NCBI RefSeq assembly: GCF_003315035.1
Contig: NZ_QNRE01000012.1
Location: 62,001 to 126,000, forward strand
Reading direction: 5' to 3'
From: Nocardia puris
GTDB lineage: Bacteria > Actinomycetota > Actinomycetes > Mycobacteriales > Mycobacteriaceae
DNA: 64,000 nucleotides
Shown here: positions 8,921-17,826 of the stretch, one piece after another
How the letters are laid out: every line of letters starts with the position of its first letter
How positions within the stretch are numbered: position 1 is the stretch's first letter
Program-made: the position numbers and the translations under genes
The notes under the pieces: generated by a model
What the model was told of the DNA's origin: nothing
Databases searched by the model: none
What the model saw: the letters and a program-made list of their open reading frames with translations, nothing else

Positions 8921-8953
8921 GCGGCCCGTGCTCCTTCGGAGCGCGGGCCGTTT
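8921..8953 (+). terminator. Rho-independent terminator after serC
   Basis: CGGCCCGTGCTCC pairs with GGAGCGCGGGCCG around a TTC loop (one T-G pair), followed by TTT. It ends 15 bp after the serC stop region. Confidence 0.75.
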
Positions 8954-9120
8954 CCGTATCGGCGGCCCGGCCGCGCGCGCAAACAAACACAGAAGATTAG
9001 CGGGTTATGTAACCTGTTGGCAGATATTCGTGCCGCGTGTCTTGCGTCGAGATCATCAACTGTGCACTACTGTTTCGGAAAGTGGGCGGTGTCGCGAGTC
9101 GACGCGATAAGGAGGTAACG

Positions 9121-10206
9121 GTGCGTGAACTTCGAGTGATCGGGGTGACGCCCGACTCCACCCACATCGTGTGCATCGACACCGAGTCCGGTCAGAAGTT
9201 CCGCCTGCCCGCGGACGACAAACTACGAGCCGCCGCGCGCGGAGACCTTGCCCGATTCGGCCAGATAGAGATCGAAATGGAAGCTTCCATGCGTCCCCGC
9301 GATATCCAGGCCCGTATCCGTGCCGGCGCCTCCGTGGAACAGGTCACCGAGGAGTCGGGCATGCCCGCGAGCCGGGTGGAGCGTTTCGCCTACCCGGTGC
9401 TGCTCGAGCGCGCCCGCGCCGCCGAGCTGGCCCAGAAGGCGCATCCGGTGCGCCCCGACGGCCCGGCCGTGGAAACCCTGATCGACGTCGTCACCGCCGC
9501 GTTCACCGAGCGGGGGCACACCCTCGACAATGCCGAGTGGGATGCCTGGAAGGACGAGAAGGGCTACTGGGTCGCCCAGTTGCAGTGGCAGAACGGGCGT
9601 TCCGAGATCGCCGCGCACTGGCGCTACCAGCCCGACGCGCACGGCGGTTCGGTCTCGCCGCTCGACGATCCCGCCACCGATCTGATCGACCCCGATTTCG
9701 GCCGGGCCCTGCGCGGTCTGGCCACGGTGCTGCCGCCGCAGCAGGAGCTGGAGCCGCCCGCGCCCGCCGAGCCGGTCGCCGAACCGCACCGGGAGCCGCC
9801 CGCCCCGGCCTCGCGTCCGGCCACCGCGCGTCAGCAGCCGCCGCAGCCCGCGCTGGACGAATACTACGAGCAGCGCGCCGTCGCGGCCGGTGGCAGCGCG
9901 GCCGCGATTCCCGCCGCGGCCGTGGGCCCCACGGTCACGGCGGGTGCGGCGACGAACGGCACCGCCGCGTCGGCGCCCGCGCCGAAGGCCCCCACCGCGC
10001 CGAGCGCGGGCACCGCGGATAAGCAGGCACCGCCCCCGGCGCCCGAGAAGGAGCCGGCCGAGCCCGCCGCGGCGGCGGAGCCGCCCGCCGAAGAGCCGGC
10101 GAAGCCCGCCAAGCCCGCGCAGTCCAAGCCCCGCACCAAGCGTGGCAAGGCGCCGATGCCGTCCTGGGAGGACGTGCTGCTCGGCGTGCGCAGCTCGGGT
10201 CACTAG
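9121..10206 (+). CDS. sepH: Septation protein SepH (FtsZ-associated)
   Basis: Cell-division protein of actinobacteria that binds FtsZ and stimulates its assembly. It is 361 residues long and starts with the family hallmark RELRVIGVTPDSTHIVC. The N-terminal DUF3071 region contains a helix-turn-helix segment (IQARIRAGASVEQV, about residues 60-90). The C-terminal half (about residues 220-340) is Pro/Ala-rich and probably disordered, ending in a basic KRGKAPMPSWEDVL motif. The GTG at 9121 is preceded by AAGGAGG, a near-perfect ribosome binding site, so the frame open from 9037 is not the real start. Corresponds to Rv0883c. Confidence 0.92.
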   Translation: MRELRVIGVTPDSTHIVCIDTESGQKFRLPADDKLRAAARGDLARFGQIEIEMEASMRPRDIQARIRAGASVEQVTEESGMPASRVERFAYPVLLERARAAELAQKAHPVRPDGPAVETLIDVVTAAFTERGHTLDNAEWDAWKDEKGYWVAQLQWQNGRSEIAAHWRYQPDAHGGSVSPLDDPATDLIDPDFGRALRGLATVLPPQQELEPPAPAEPVAEPHREPPAPASRPATARQQPPQPALDEYYEQRAVAAGGSAAAIPAAAVGPTVTAGAATNGTAASAPAPKAPTAPSAGTADKQAPPPAPEKEPAEPAAAAEPPAEEPAKPAKPAQSKPRTKRGKAPMPSWEDVLLGVRSSGH

Positions 10207-10409
10207 CCGTTTCCCCCGGCGTGCGCGCAGCGGTTGCCCACACCGGCGCGCGCGTCGATTTCCCGGTGCGCCCGCGTGTTCGGGCACCGAAGGTCCGTCG
10301 CGGAACGTCCGAGGCGGGTACATTTCCGGATGAGTCGTACCCGGCGGGCGCCGGCTGGTAGCGAGAAGTTCGCGCAGGTGTTTCGCACAACCATCGGGAG
10401 GTGCCGGAA

Positions 10410-11156
10410 ATGCTGTCCAAAGCCTCGTCCCTCTGGTATGTCGACGCGGCGGATCCGCCCGCCGTGCTGCGCGCGGAGCACGAACCCGATCCCGACGCGG
10501 CGCTCGCGCTGGCCAAACAGCTCTACGCCGACCGCGATGTGGTGCCGATCATGGTCGGCACGCTCGGCGGCTGCGCGGGTCCCGATCCCGACGAGGTGTA
10601 TATCGGCTGCTATCCCGGTGTGACCGTGGTCTGCTCGGCGCAGGCGGCGATTCCCAAACCGACCAAACTGCCCGAATTCCTGGTGCGGCCGTTGGCATCC
10701 GAGCACACGTATCTGGTGTCGTTCGACACCGCGTACGGCTGGGGAGCGTTCGCGCATTGGGAGCGGGGCGAATTACGGCGCTCGTTCAGTTCGTCGCGAG
10801 TGAACATCCTCGAAGACGTCGGTCTGCCGCTGGTGTGGGAGCGGTCGTTCTGGGCGGGTGAGCATCCGGTGCGATGGCGGGCCGGGGAATTGCCCGACCC
10901 GCAGACCCTTCCGTTCGACCCGCCGGATTTCGCCGACGCCGCCAATGACGAATGGATCGGATTCCACTACCGCGCACCGGCCGCCGAGGACGCCCTGGCG
11001 CCGGGCGATATCGCGGTGTGCGGGTTCACGCTGTATCCGAAAGGCGAAGCGCCCGACCACGCCAGCCTCATCGAGCCCGAGGTGCCCGAACCCGAGCCAG
11101 CGCGGCCGCGGCGCGGGCTCTTCAGATGGCTCCGCGGCCACGACCGCGTCTCCTGA
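10410..11156 (+). CDS. Conserved actinobacterial protein, DUF6928-like
   Basis: A 248-residue soluble protein with no signal peptide and no known catalytic motif. Recognisable segments are ASSLWYVDAADPP at the start, PDEVYIGCYPGVTVVCS near residue 65, and a central SFDTAYGWGAFAHWERGELRR. This pattern fits the family I know as DUF6928, but the assignment is from memory. The ATG at 10410 is chosen over GTG 10401 because GGGAGG overlaps the latter and sits 8 bases before the ATG. The C-terminus is Arg-rich (RPRRGLFRWLRG). The gene is convergent with the DUF2537-like gene, which ends 3 bp away. Confidence 0.75.
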   Translation: MLSKASSLWYVDAADPPAVLRAEHEPDPDAALALAKQLYADRDVVPIMVGTLGGCAGPDPDEVYIGCYPGVTVVCSAQAAIPKPTKLPEFLVRPLASEHTYLVSFDTAYGWGAFAHWERGELRRSFSSSRVNILEDVGLPLVWERSFWAGEHPVRWRAGELPDPQTLPFDPPDFADAANDEWIGFHYRAPAAEDALAPGDIAVCGFTLYPKGEAPDHASLIEPEVPEPEPARPRRGLFRWLRGHDRVS

Positions 11157-11159
11157 CCC

Positions 11160-11450
11160 CTAGAGCGACGAAAGTCCTTTCACCACCAACGCGAACCAGC
11201 CACACGCGACGCCGATCCCCGCCCCGAGCAGGACCCAGCGCGCCACCGGGGTAAACCGCCAGCGCCACGCACTCGGCGCGGCCCCGCCGACCGCGACGAG
11301 GTTGACCAGGATCGCCAGCAGCGGATGCACCTGCGCCAGTGCCGCGCCGAACGCGTAAACCGCCGAGGTGACCAGCGCCGCCACCAACCCGGCCACGGCC
11401 AGTCCGGCCGCCCACGGTGTGGGCTCGTGCGTTGTCTCGGCCATACTCAC
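11160..11450 (-). CDS. Small three-helix membrane protein, DUF2537-like
   Basis: A 96-residue protein with three hydrophobic segments (about residues 13-35, 42-60 and 70-90). The family is probably DUF2537, as in the Rv0882 neighbourhood. The GTG at 11450 overlaps the stop codon of the rRNA methylase gene by four bases (GTGA), indicating translational coupling. An ATG at 11444, closer to an AAGG sequence, is the alternative start. Function is unknown. The pairing with the methylase gene is conserved in mycobacteria as I recall (Rv0881-Rv0882). Confidence 0.8.
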   Translation of the reverse strand: MSMAETTHEPTPWAAGLAVAGLVAALVTSAVYAFGAALAQVHPLLAILVNLVAVGGAAPSAWRWRFTPVARWVLLGAGIGVACGWFALVVKGLSSL

Positions 11451-12259
11451 CTTCCTTCCGCAGTCCGGACGCGTTCGTAGAATGCCATCGCGGCGGCGGT
11501 CGCGACATTGAGGGAGTCGGTGCCCGGCGCCATCGGGATGCGCGCGCGAATGTCGGTGGCGCGCATGGCCTCTTCGGTGAGGCCGGGGCCCTCCGCGCCG
11601 AGCAGCAGCGCCACCCGCTCACCCGTCATCGCCGTGGCCAGGGTGGGTGCGGCCGGATTCGGAGTGAGGGCGATGATCTGGAATCCCTTGTGCCGCAAGA
11701 CTTCCAGATCGTCGGGCCAGGTGTTCATGCGCGCGAACGGCACCCGCAGCACGTGGCCCATCGACACCCGCACCGAACGCCGGTACAGCGGGTCGGAGCA
11801 GCGGTCGCCGAACAGGATCGCCTCCGCGCCCAGTCCGGCGGCGTTGCGGAACATGGAACCCAGATTCTCGTGGTCGTTGACGCCCTCCAGCACCGCGACG
11901 GTGCGCGCCCCGTCCAGCACCTCGTCCACCGTCAGCTCGCGCGGCCGCCGCGCCACCGCCAGCACGCCCCGGTTGAGGTGGAATCCCACGATCCGCGCCA
12001 TCACCTCGGCATCCACCCGGTAATACGGCACCTCCACACCGTCCAGATCCGCCGCCAACTGCTCGTACCGCCGCGCCACCCCCAGCAGCGCATCCGGCCG
12101 GAATCGCGAGTCCAGCATCCGCTGCACCACCACAACCCCTTCGGCGATCACCAACCCCTTACGCCCCGGCAGATCCGGCCGCCGGTCCGCCGACGCCAGA
12201 TCCCGGAAATCATCCACCCGCGGATCCCCGGGGTCCTCGATATCGATCACCAGCGCCAC
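11447..12259 (-). CDS. TrmH/SpoU-family RNA 2'-O-methyltransferase
   Basis: SAM-dependent enzyme that methylates ribose 2'-OH in rRNA or tRNA; 270 residues. The N-terminal substrate-recognition domain is followed by the SPOUT knot domain. Motif 1 is NDHENLGSMFRNA (about residues 125-137), motif 2 LLLGAEGPGL (near 222) and motif 3 APGTDSLNVATAAA (near 245-258), giving a complete trefoil-knot active site. The GTG at 12259 (VALVIDIED) is chosen because residues upstream of it look non-coding. The gene overlaps the small membrane protein gene by four bases. Homologue of Rv0881. The target nucleotide cannot be inferred. Confidence 0.9.
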   Translation of the reverse strand: MALVIDIEDPGDPRVDDFRDLASADRRPDLPGRKGLVIAEGVVVVQRMLDSRFRPDALLGVARRYEQLAADLDGVEVPYYRVDAEVMARIVGFHLNRGVLAVARRPRELTVDEVLDGARTVAVLEGVNDHENLGSMFRNAAGLGAEAILFGDRCSDPLYRRSVRVSMGHVLRVPFARMNTWPDDLEVLRHKGFQIIALTPNPAAPTLATAMTGERVALLLGAEGPGLTEEAMRATDIRARIPMAPGTDSLNVATAAAMAFYERVRTAEGR

Positions 12260-12524
12260 GCGCCATATCCTGCCCGGTGCGGTCGTCCACCCCGACACCG
12301 GCGTCCCCACGCAGCGCAGCCCGGCCATCGTGCGACACGCATCGTCCGACGAGTCCGCAACAGACGGTCGATGCCGCCCGGACTCGATCGGTTGCCTCGA
12401 TCCCGATGCGCGACTCGACCACCTGGCACAGCGCGATCCCCTGGTGAGCCGTTACCCCGAGTTCCCGTCGCAATCCGAGGAAAATGCCGTGCGGCTCGGG
12501 GGCGGTTCGTGGGACGGTCGGGGT

Positions 12525-13730
12525 ATGACACTGGGCGCTGGGATCACCATTCGGTCGGGTACGACGGGGGATCAGGGGGCCGTCGATACGTTGACAGCGG
12601 CGGCGTTCGGGGGGCGGGCCGACGCGGAGCGGACTGAGCGGCGGGCGCGGTTGTGGGATGCGGAGGAGGCGATCGTCGCGGAGGCGGGCGGCCGGGTCGT
12701 CGGGCATGTGCGGTCGCGGGATATGGAGGTGACCGTGCCCGGGGAGCGGCAGGTCGCGGCCTGCGGGATCGCCGGGGTGGCGGTGGCGCCGACGCATCGG
12801 CGGCGGGGCATTCTCCGGGCGATGTACGAGGAGCAGCACGAGCGGATCGAGGCGGCCGGGCTGCCGCTGACGATCTTCACGGCCTCCGAAGCCACCATCT
12901 ACGGCCGGTTCGGCTACGGGCCCGCCGTGCGCGAGAACAGCGTGCGCATCGACCGCCGTTTCGCCGAATTCCGGCCGACCGCACCCGATCCGGGCGGTGT
13001 GGACCTGGTCGATCCGGGCGACGCGGAGGAACGGATCCGCGCCCTCTACGACCGCTGGCGCCGGCTCACCCCGGCCGCCCAGGAACGCCCCGACGCCTCC
13101 TGGGGCAACCTGTTCGCCGACCCGCCCGCCGAACGCGACGGCGGTTCGGAACTGTTCACCCTGCTGCACCCCGACGGGTACGCGATCTACCGCTACCACC
13201 ACGACGAGTCGGCCATGAACGTCCGCGTGGACGAGTTCCGCGCCGTCACGGGCGAGGCGCACGCGGCGCTGTGGCGGGCGCTGCTGGGCCTGGACCTGGT
13301 CACCGAGGTGCGCGCGGCGATCGGCGACAACGACCCGCTCCCCTATCTGCTCACCGACTCCCGCCTGGTGCGCACCCGCTCCCGCCACGATTCGCTGTGG
13401 CTGCGGCTCATGGACGTCCCCGCCGCGCTCACCGCGCGCGCCTACCGCCGCGACCTGGACCTGACACTCGCCGTGACCGACCCGTTCCGCGAGGCGGGCG
13501 GCACCTTCGCGCTGCGGGTGCGCGACGGTCACGCCGAGTGCGCGCCCACCGGCCGCGAACCGGATGTGGAGACCGGCATCGACGTGCTGGCCAGCCTGTA
13601 CTTCGGCGCGTACCCGGCGCGGGTGTTCGCGGCGGCGGACCGCTTGCGCGCCAAGGACATCGGATTCGTGCACGAGCTGGAGGAGGCCTTCGGCTGGGAT
13701 CGCGACGCCGAACTGGGCTGGTTCTTCTGA
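12525..13730 (+). CDS. Eis-type GNAT N-acetyltransferase
   Basis: 401 residues with the three-part Eis layout: an N-terminal GNAT domain with the acetyl-CoA loop VAVAPTHRRRGILRAM (about residues 85-100), a second degenerate GNAT domain, and a C-terminal sterol-carrier-like domain ending in WDRDAELGWFF, whose terminal carboxylate is catalytic in Eis. SEATIYGRFGYGPA near 125 is another family signature. Eis enzymes acetylate amines, including aminoglycosides at several positions. Whether this one acts on drugs is not visible. The ATG at 12525 fits the family length; an upstream extension to 12330 is rejected. The gene is not in an operon. Confidence 0.88.
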   Translation: MTLGAGITIRSGTTGDQGAVDTLTAAAFGGRADAERTERRARLWDAEEAIVAEAGGRVVGHVRSRDMEVTVPGERQVAACGIAGVAVAPTHRRRGILRAMYEEQHERIEAAGLPLTIFTASEATIYGRFGYGPAVRENSVRIDRRFAEFRPTAPDPGGVDLVDPGDAEERIRALYDRWRRLTPAAQERPDASWGNLFADPPAERDGGSELFTLLHPDGYAIYRYHHDESAMNVRVDEFRAVTGEAHAALWRALLGLDLVTEVRAAIGDNDPLPYLLTDSRLVRTRSRHDSLWLRLMDVPAALTARAYRRDLDLTLAVTDPFREAGGTFALRVRDGHAECAPTGREPDVETGIDVLASLYFGAYPARVFAAADRLRAKDIGFVHELEEAFGWDRDAELGWFF

Positions 13731-13791
13731 CCGGCCGCGCCGCGGGCGCGCGGGACTCCCGCGCGCCGCGGCGACCTGGCATCCTGGACAC

Positions 13792-14196
13792 ATGAAGCCG
13801 ATACAGCTGATCCTCAACATCCTCTGGCTCATCTTCGCCGGACTATGGATGGCGATCGGCTACATCATCGCGGGCATCATCTGTTGCGTCCTGATCATCA
13901 CGATCCCGTTCGGGATCGCCTCGTTCCGGATCGCCGCCTACGTGCTGTGGCCGTTCGGGCGCACGACGGTGGAGAAGCCGGGGGCGGGCGCGGGCTCGCT
14001 GATCGGCAATATCATCTGGTTCCTGGTGGCGGGCTGGTGGCTCGCGATCGGCCACTTCCTCACCAGCATTCCGCTGTTCCTGTCGATCATCGGGATTCCG
14101 TTCGGGTGGGCGAACCTGAAGTTCATCCCGCTCTCGCTGTTCCCGCTGGGCCGCGAGATCGTCGACAGCGACCGCCCCTTCGGCGACCGCTCCTGA
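13792..14196 (+). CDS. YccF-domain inner membrane protein
   Basis: 134 residues made of two YccF repeats (PF03733 type). Each has two hydrophobic segments and an IPFG motif: ITIPFGIASFRIAAYVLWPFGR and IGIPFGWANLKF with SLFPLGRE. No function is established for the family. The ATG at 13792 is preceded by CATCCT six bases upstream and has no clear ribosome site, so it may be leaderless. It follows the Eis gene by 61 bp. Confidence 0.88.
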   Translation: MKPIQLILNILWLIFAGLWMAIGYIIAGIICCVLIITIPFGIASFRIAAYVLWPFGRTTVEKPGAGAGSLIGNIIWFLVAGWWLAIGHFLTSIPLFLSIIGIPFGWANLKFIPLSLFPLGREIVDSDRPFGDRS

Positions 14197-14258
14197 ATCG
14201 ATCACGCCGAGCGGAATCCCCACCGGCGCAGCGGGTTCGGCGCCCGCTCCGGTGCGGC

Positions 14259-14696
14259 CTACTCCGATTCGGCGACGATGTCCTTCATGATCGACACCGC
14301 GCGGCTCAGCACCGCCAGCTGCTCCTCGCTGAGGGTGGAGAGCTGCTCGGTCATCCACGCCTCGCGCGCGCTGGCCTCGTCGGCGATCAGCGCGCGGCCC
14401 GCGGCCGAGAGCGAGACGATGATCTGGCGACCGTCGGTGGGGTGCGGCTCGCGTTTCACCAGGCCGATGTCGACCAGCGAGGCGATCACCCGCGTCATCG
14501 ACGGCGGCTGCACCCGCTCCTTGGCCGCCAGGGCGCCCGGCGTCATCGCGCCGTCGCGCGACAGCGTCGCCAGTGCCGACAGCTGGGTCAGCGAGATCTG
14601 AGAATCGGCGCGGCGCCCCCGCAGATGGCGCGTCAGCCGCACCACCGCCAGTGAGAGCTCCCCGGCGAGGGTGCGGACGTCCGATGGTGTTGTCAC
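14259..14696 (-). CDS. MarR-family regulator
   Basis: 145 residues with the winged helix typical of MarR: helices around ISLTQLSALATL, the recognition region ERVQPPSMTRVIASLVDIGLV, and the wing KREPHPTDGRQIIVSLS (about residues 85-105). The GTG at 14696 lies 8 bases after a TATCGT hexamer, consistent with a leaderless message; the longer frame to 14978 runs through the promoter. It is divergent from the DUF2530 gene, as in mycobacteria (Rv0880 beside Rv0879c). It probably controls itself and perhaps its neighbour. The ligand is unknown. Confidence 0.88.
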   Translation of the reverse strand: MTTPSDVRTLAGELSLAVVRLTRHLRGRRADSQISLTQLSALATLSRDGAMTPGALAAKERVQPPSMTRVIASLVDIGLVKREPHPTDGRQIIVSLSAAGRALIADEASAREAWMTEQLSTLSEEQLAVLSRAVSIMKDIVAESE

Positions 14697-14760
14697 ACTG
14701 GCAAACGATACGTGACACGTGCGCGACCGGTCCCGAGTTCGCGCCGCTACGCTGGGGTTC
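14697..14760. promoter_or_regulatory. Divergent leaderless promoters of the MarR and DUF2530 genes
   Basis: The 64-bp gap holds TATCGT on the minus strand (14705-14710), 8 bases before the MarR GTG. On the plus strand it holds TACGCT (14748-14753), 7 bases before the DUF2530 GTG. There is no Shine-Dalgarno sequence on either side. Confidence 0.55.
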
Positions 14761-15000
14761 GTGACGCAGAAAGTGCCGGAGATCCCGCCGCGCCTGACCG
14801 ACCCGCGCCCGGTGCTGGCCGTGGGCAGCGCGCTGTGGGTCGTGGCCACCCTGGTGGTGTACGCGGGGGGTGAGCGCTGGGCGACGGCGCGCCCGATCTG
14901 CCTGATGGGTCTGGTGGTCGGCCTGCTCGGCCTGACCATCTTCCTGATCCAGCGGCGCGGCGCCCGGCGCGGCGACAAGGGCGCGCAGACCGGGCTCTGA
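14761..15000 (+). CDS. DUF2530 small membrane protein
   Basis: 79 residues with two hydrophobic helices (about residues 20-37 and 47-63). A short N-terminal tail contains PPRLTDPRPVLAVG and the C-terminus is basic (RRGARRGDKG). This matches the DUF2530 family of Mycobacteriales (Rv0879c). The GTG at 14761 is set by the leaderless promoter. Function is unknown. The gene is divergent from the MarR gene. Confidence 0.82.
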   Translation: MTQKVPEIPPRLTDPRPVLAVGSALWVVATLVVYAGGERWATARPICLMGLVVGLLGLTIFLIQRRGARRGDKGAQTGL

Positions 15001-15037
15001 CTCGCCGTACGAACGCGCCCGGCGCCACGGCAATCGG

Positions 15038-17077
15038 TCAGCGAACGTCGAACTCGGCCGTCGTCCCCGTGAACGGCCGCAGCACACCGTCAGCCCCGAG
15101 GGCGTCGGCGAAGTGCACCATCCGGTAGGTGCCGGGTGCGGCGTCGGCGGGCACATCCCAGGTGAACCGCGCGATCGACTCGGCCGCACCGCGTTTGCTC
15201 CAGTGGAAGCGCACCGCCCACTCCCCCTCGTTGGCCACTCGTCGCCAACCACCGCCGGTGCGGCGCTGCACTTCGAGGAAGGTGCCGTTGCGCCTCGGGT
15301 TGTGTTTCGGGTGGGCCGAGACGAATTCGGCTTCGACCCGCTCGCCCCGCGCGCAGGACGCGGGCTGCACCAGCACGTCGCCGAATCCGCGTCCGGGCGG
15401 CGTGACGTCCGGGCCGGGCGGGGTGCTCAGCGTCGGCTGCATCCCGGACACGTCGCGCGGCGCGGGCCCGCGCGGCACCGGTGTGCGCGCGGCGAAAGCC
15501 GTTGCCAGGCGGGCGAACTCCTGCTGATAGGCGGGCAGCGTGTAGCGGCCGAACAGCGTCGATCCGCCCTCGTACTGCTGCACGTCGTATTCCTCCGGCG
15601 TGGTGACATATTGGTGGTAGGCGTTCGAATAGCCTTGCAGCAGCACCTGATCCACCCCGACACCCAGCGCCTCGGCCACCGTGCGGCGCACGCGCAGCCC
15701 CGACACGATGGTGAACTCCCCGCCCGCCGCCGCCAGGTACAGCTCGCCGATCCGCATGATCTGGATCGGCACCACGTTCGGCACCCACGCCACCGGCGGC
15801 AGCAGGCCCAGCGGCGCGGCGATCAGCTTGGGCGCCTGGGCATCCGCGAGCCACGTGGGCGCGGGCTGATACGGATCACCGAGCGGGACGAGCGGATTGC
15901 GCACCCCTTCCGGAACGGGTCCACCGGGCAGCCCGGGACCGTCCTCCACACTGCCGGCCACCAGCGAGACGCCCGCGGCAGCGGGGGCGGTGCGCTTGGG
16001 TTGCCCGTCCGGGGTGAACCGCCCGTCCACGGTGATGGCGGCGAGGTCGATGTAACAGAGCATCGCGTCCACCGGGCCGCTGATCGAAATCGCCGCTCCC
16101 AGCGCCCTTTCGGCCGCCCGGTGCTGGCGCTCGCCGATGATCCTGGTGTTCTCGAACTCGTCCTCGGTGGGTCCGGAGCCGGGCTTCAGGTTCAGGTTCG
16201 GCGACATGTCGCCCGCGTTGGTCTGCGCGAAGGCGGACACGAAACCCGGTGCGCCGTCGAGGTATCGGACGCCGTGGTCGAGGTACTCGTGCGCGAAGGA
16301 CGCGTAACCCTTGTTGTCGGAACTGATCAGCCGGTTCTGGTTGGTCATGGACGTGTTGTGGGTGGCGAACCAGGTGATCGCGCCGACCCGCTCGCCGCCC
16401 TTGACGATCGACAGCGACGTGACGGCCGGATCGATGGCGCCGGGGAAATGCGCGCGGTCGGCGGCCGGATTGCGCTCGAAGGCCACCCGCGACCGGTTGA
16501 CGCTCGCATCGTGCAGTTCGGCGCGGCCCAGCGCCAGCGTGCCGGGCGAGAGGTCGTCGTGCGCGGCGGCGATCGCCTCCACGATCCCGTTCACCTCGGC
16601 GTCGTAGACCTGCTGCTGGAAGCCCATGGTCGCCAGGTTGTAGGCGTAGTCGTGGCCGGACCCGCCGCACGTCGCGTGCGAGTGCGTGGAGGTGAGCAGC
16701 ACGTTCTGCTCGGTGTAGAGGTCGCCGTAGCGGCGGGCCAGTTCCAGCAGCACACCGCGGTGCACGGACTGGAAGATCACCCCGTTCTCGGCGACCGCGA
16801 ACACCACGCGCCGCCCGCCGGCGGCGATCACGAAGGCGCGGGCGCGCGGGCGCAGGTGGGTGCCCGCGGTGGTCTGCTCGAACTGCGAGTACCCCATCAT
16901 CCCGCATTCGGCCGCGGGGCCGGTGAGGTCGGACATGCCGATACCGATCAGATAGCCGCCCGTGGCGGGTGCGGCGCCCGCGGGCGGGGCCGTGGGTCCC
17001 GGCACGGCGCCCGCGACGGCGAGCGCGGCCGATCCGGCCGCGGCGCCCGCGACGACTGTTCTGCGTGATATCGACAT
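15038..17077 (-). CDS. Secreted neutral/alkaline ceramidase
   Basis: Zinc-dependent enzyme that hydrolyses ceramide to sphingosine and a fatty acid; 679 residues. The N-terminus SRRTVVAGAAAG is a twin-arginine signal, so the enzyme is exported folded. The zinc-site segment TSTHSHATCGG lies near residue 129. The catalytic Ser is expected in NAGDMSPN near 287. The last 170 residues form the immunoglobulin-like C-terminal domain (QPASCARGERVEAEF onward). Actinobacteria generally lack ceramide, so the substrate is probably host-derived or another N-acyl lipid. It is divergent from a TetR gene across an 18-bp dyad and probably regulated by it. Confidence 0.92.
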   Translation of the reverse strand: MSISRRTVVAGAAAGSAALAVAGAVPGPTAPPAGAAPATGGYLIGIGMSDLTGPAAECGMMGYSQFEQTTAGTHLRPRARAFVIAAGGRRVVFAVAENGVIFQSVHRGVLLELARRYGDLYTEQNVLLTSTHSHATCGGSGHDYAYNLATMGFQQQVYDAEVNGIVEAIAAAHDDLSPGTLALGRAELHDASVNRSRVAFERNPAADRAHFPGAIDPAVTSLSIVKGGERVGAITWFATHNTSMTNQNRLISSDNKGYASFAHEYLDHGVRYLDGAPGFVSAFAQTNAGDMSPNLNLKPGSGPTEDEFENTRIIGERQHRAAERALGAAISISGPVDAMLCYIDLAAITVDGRFTPDGQPKRTAPAAAGVSLVAGSVEDGPGLPGGPVPEGVRNPLVPLGDPYQPAPTWLADAQAPKLIAAPLGLLPPVAWVPNVVPIQIMRIGELYLAAAGGEFTIVSGLRVRRTVAEALGVGVDQVLLQGYSNAYHQYVTTPEEYDVQQYEGGSTLFGRYTLPAYQQEFARLATAFAARTPVPRGPAPRDVSGMQPTLSTPPGPDVTPPGRGFGDVLVQPASCARGERVEAEFVSAHPKHNPRRNGTFLEVQRRTGGGWRRVANEGEWAVRFHWSKRGAAESIARFTWDVPADAAPGTYRMVHFADALGADGVLRPFTGTTAEFDVR

Positions 17078-17117
17078 GCACGACTCCCTTCACCTGGTTT
17101 GGTGAGCGAACCACACA

Positions 17118-17135
17118 ACTGGACGCACGTCCAGT
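17118..17135. promoter_or_regulatory. Operator-like dyad between ceramidase and TetR genes
   Basis: ACTGGACG and CGTCCAGT flank CA. It lies 41 bp upstream of the ceramidase ATG and about 60 bp upstream of the TetR start. The core TGGACGCACGTCCA differs by one base from a palindrome at 30563-30576. Confidence 0.65.
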
Positions 17136-17193
17136 ACAGATTCCTCGGTGTTCCGAATTGACTCGAAGCGTAACGGGCGCTTAACTCCCTGAG

Positions 17194-17820
17194 GTGTCCT
17201 CCCGATTGAGCGTCGAAGAACGACGGGCCCATCTCATCGAGGCAGCCATCGGCCTTGCCGAGAAAAAGGGCGTCGCAGGCGTGACCACGCGCGATGTCGC
17301 TCAGGCAGCCGGCGTCTCGCTCGGTGTGGTGCATTACTGTTTCGAAAATAAGGACGCGCTGATGACCGAGTTGGTCAAGGCGCTATCGATGGAATTGCGC
17401 GATTCCGTCGATGCCAATGAAACGGTCTGGCAGGACGTAGAGACTGGAAAAGAAGCGCTTCAAAAACTGATCCGCGCCGGACTGGAACTGATGTGGCTCA
17501 ACATCGAGGCCACGCCCGAACGGCAGTTGCTCACCTACGAGACCACCACCTACGCGTTGCGCGAGGGTGAGCAGACGCCCGCGAAGCTGGCCATCGCGCG
17601 CGAGCAGTACGCGTTCAACGACTCCACCGTCGGCGACATCCTGGAACACGCCCGCGATGCCACCGCCACCCACTGGTCCGTACCGGTGCAGACGCTGAGC
17701 CGGTTCACCCTCAACGTCATCGACGGCGTGGTGCTGCGCTGGCTGGTCGACAACGACAGCGAGGCCGTGCGCACCCAGCTCGACCTGCTCGCGGAGATGG
17801 TGGCCCAGTACGCCGACTGA
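17194..17820 (+). CDS. TetR-family regulator divergent from the ceramidase gene
   Basis: 208 residues. The helix-turn-helix is GVAGVTTRDVAQAAGVSLGVVHYCF (about residues 27-52). The ligand domain contains a BetI/AcrR-like segment YETTTYALRE. The GTG at 17194 is preceded by TTAACT seven bases upstream, a leaderless arrangement; a TTG at 17206 is the alternative. It probably represses the ceramidase gene and itself through the intervening dyad. The inducer is unknown; a lipid product would make sense. Confidence 0.87.
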   Translation: MSSRLSVEERRAHLIEAAIGLAEKKGVAGVTTRDVAQAAGVSLGVVHYCFENKDALMTELVKALSMELRDSVDANETVWQDVETGKEALQKLIRAGLELMWLNIEATPERQLLTYETTTYALREGEQTPAKLAIAREQYAFNDSTVGDILEHARDATATHWSVPVQTLSRFTLNVIDGVVLRWLVDNDSEAVRTQLDLLAEMVAQYAD

Positions 17821-17826
17821 CGGCGC

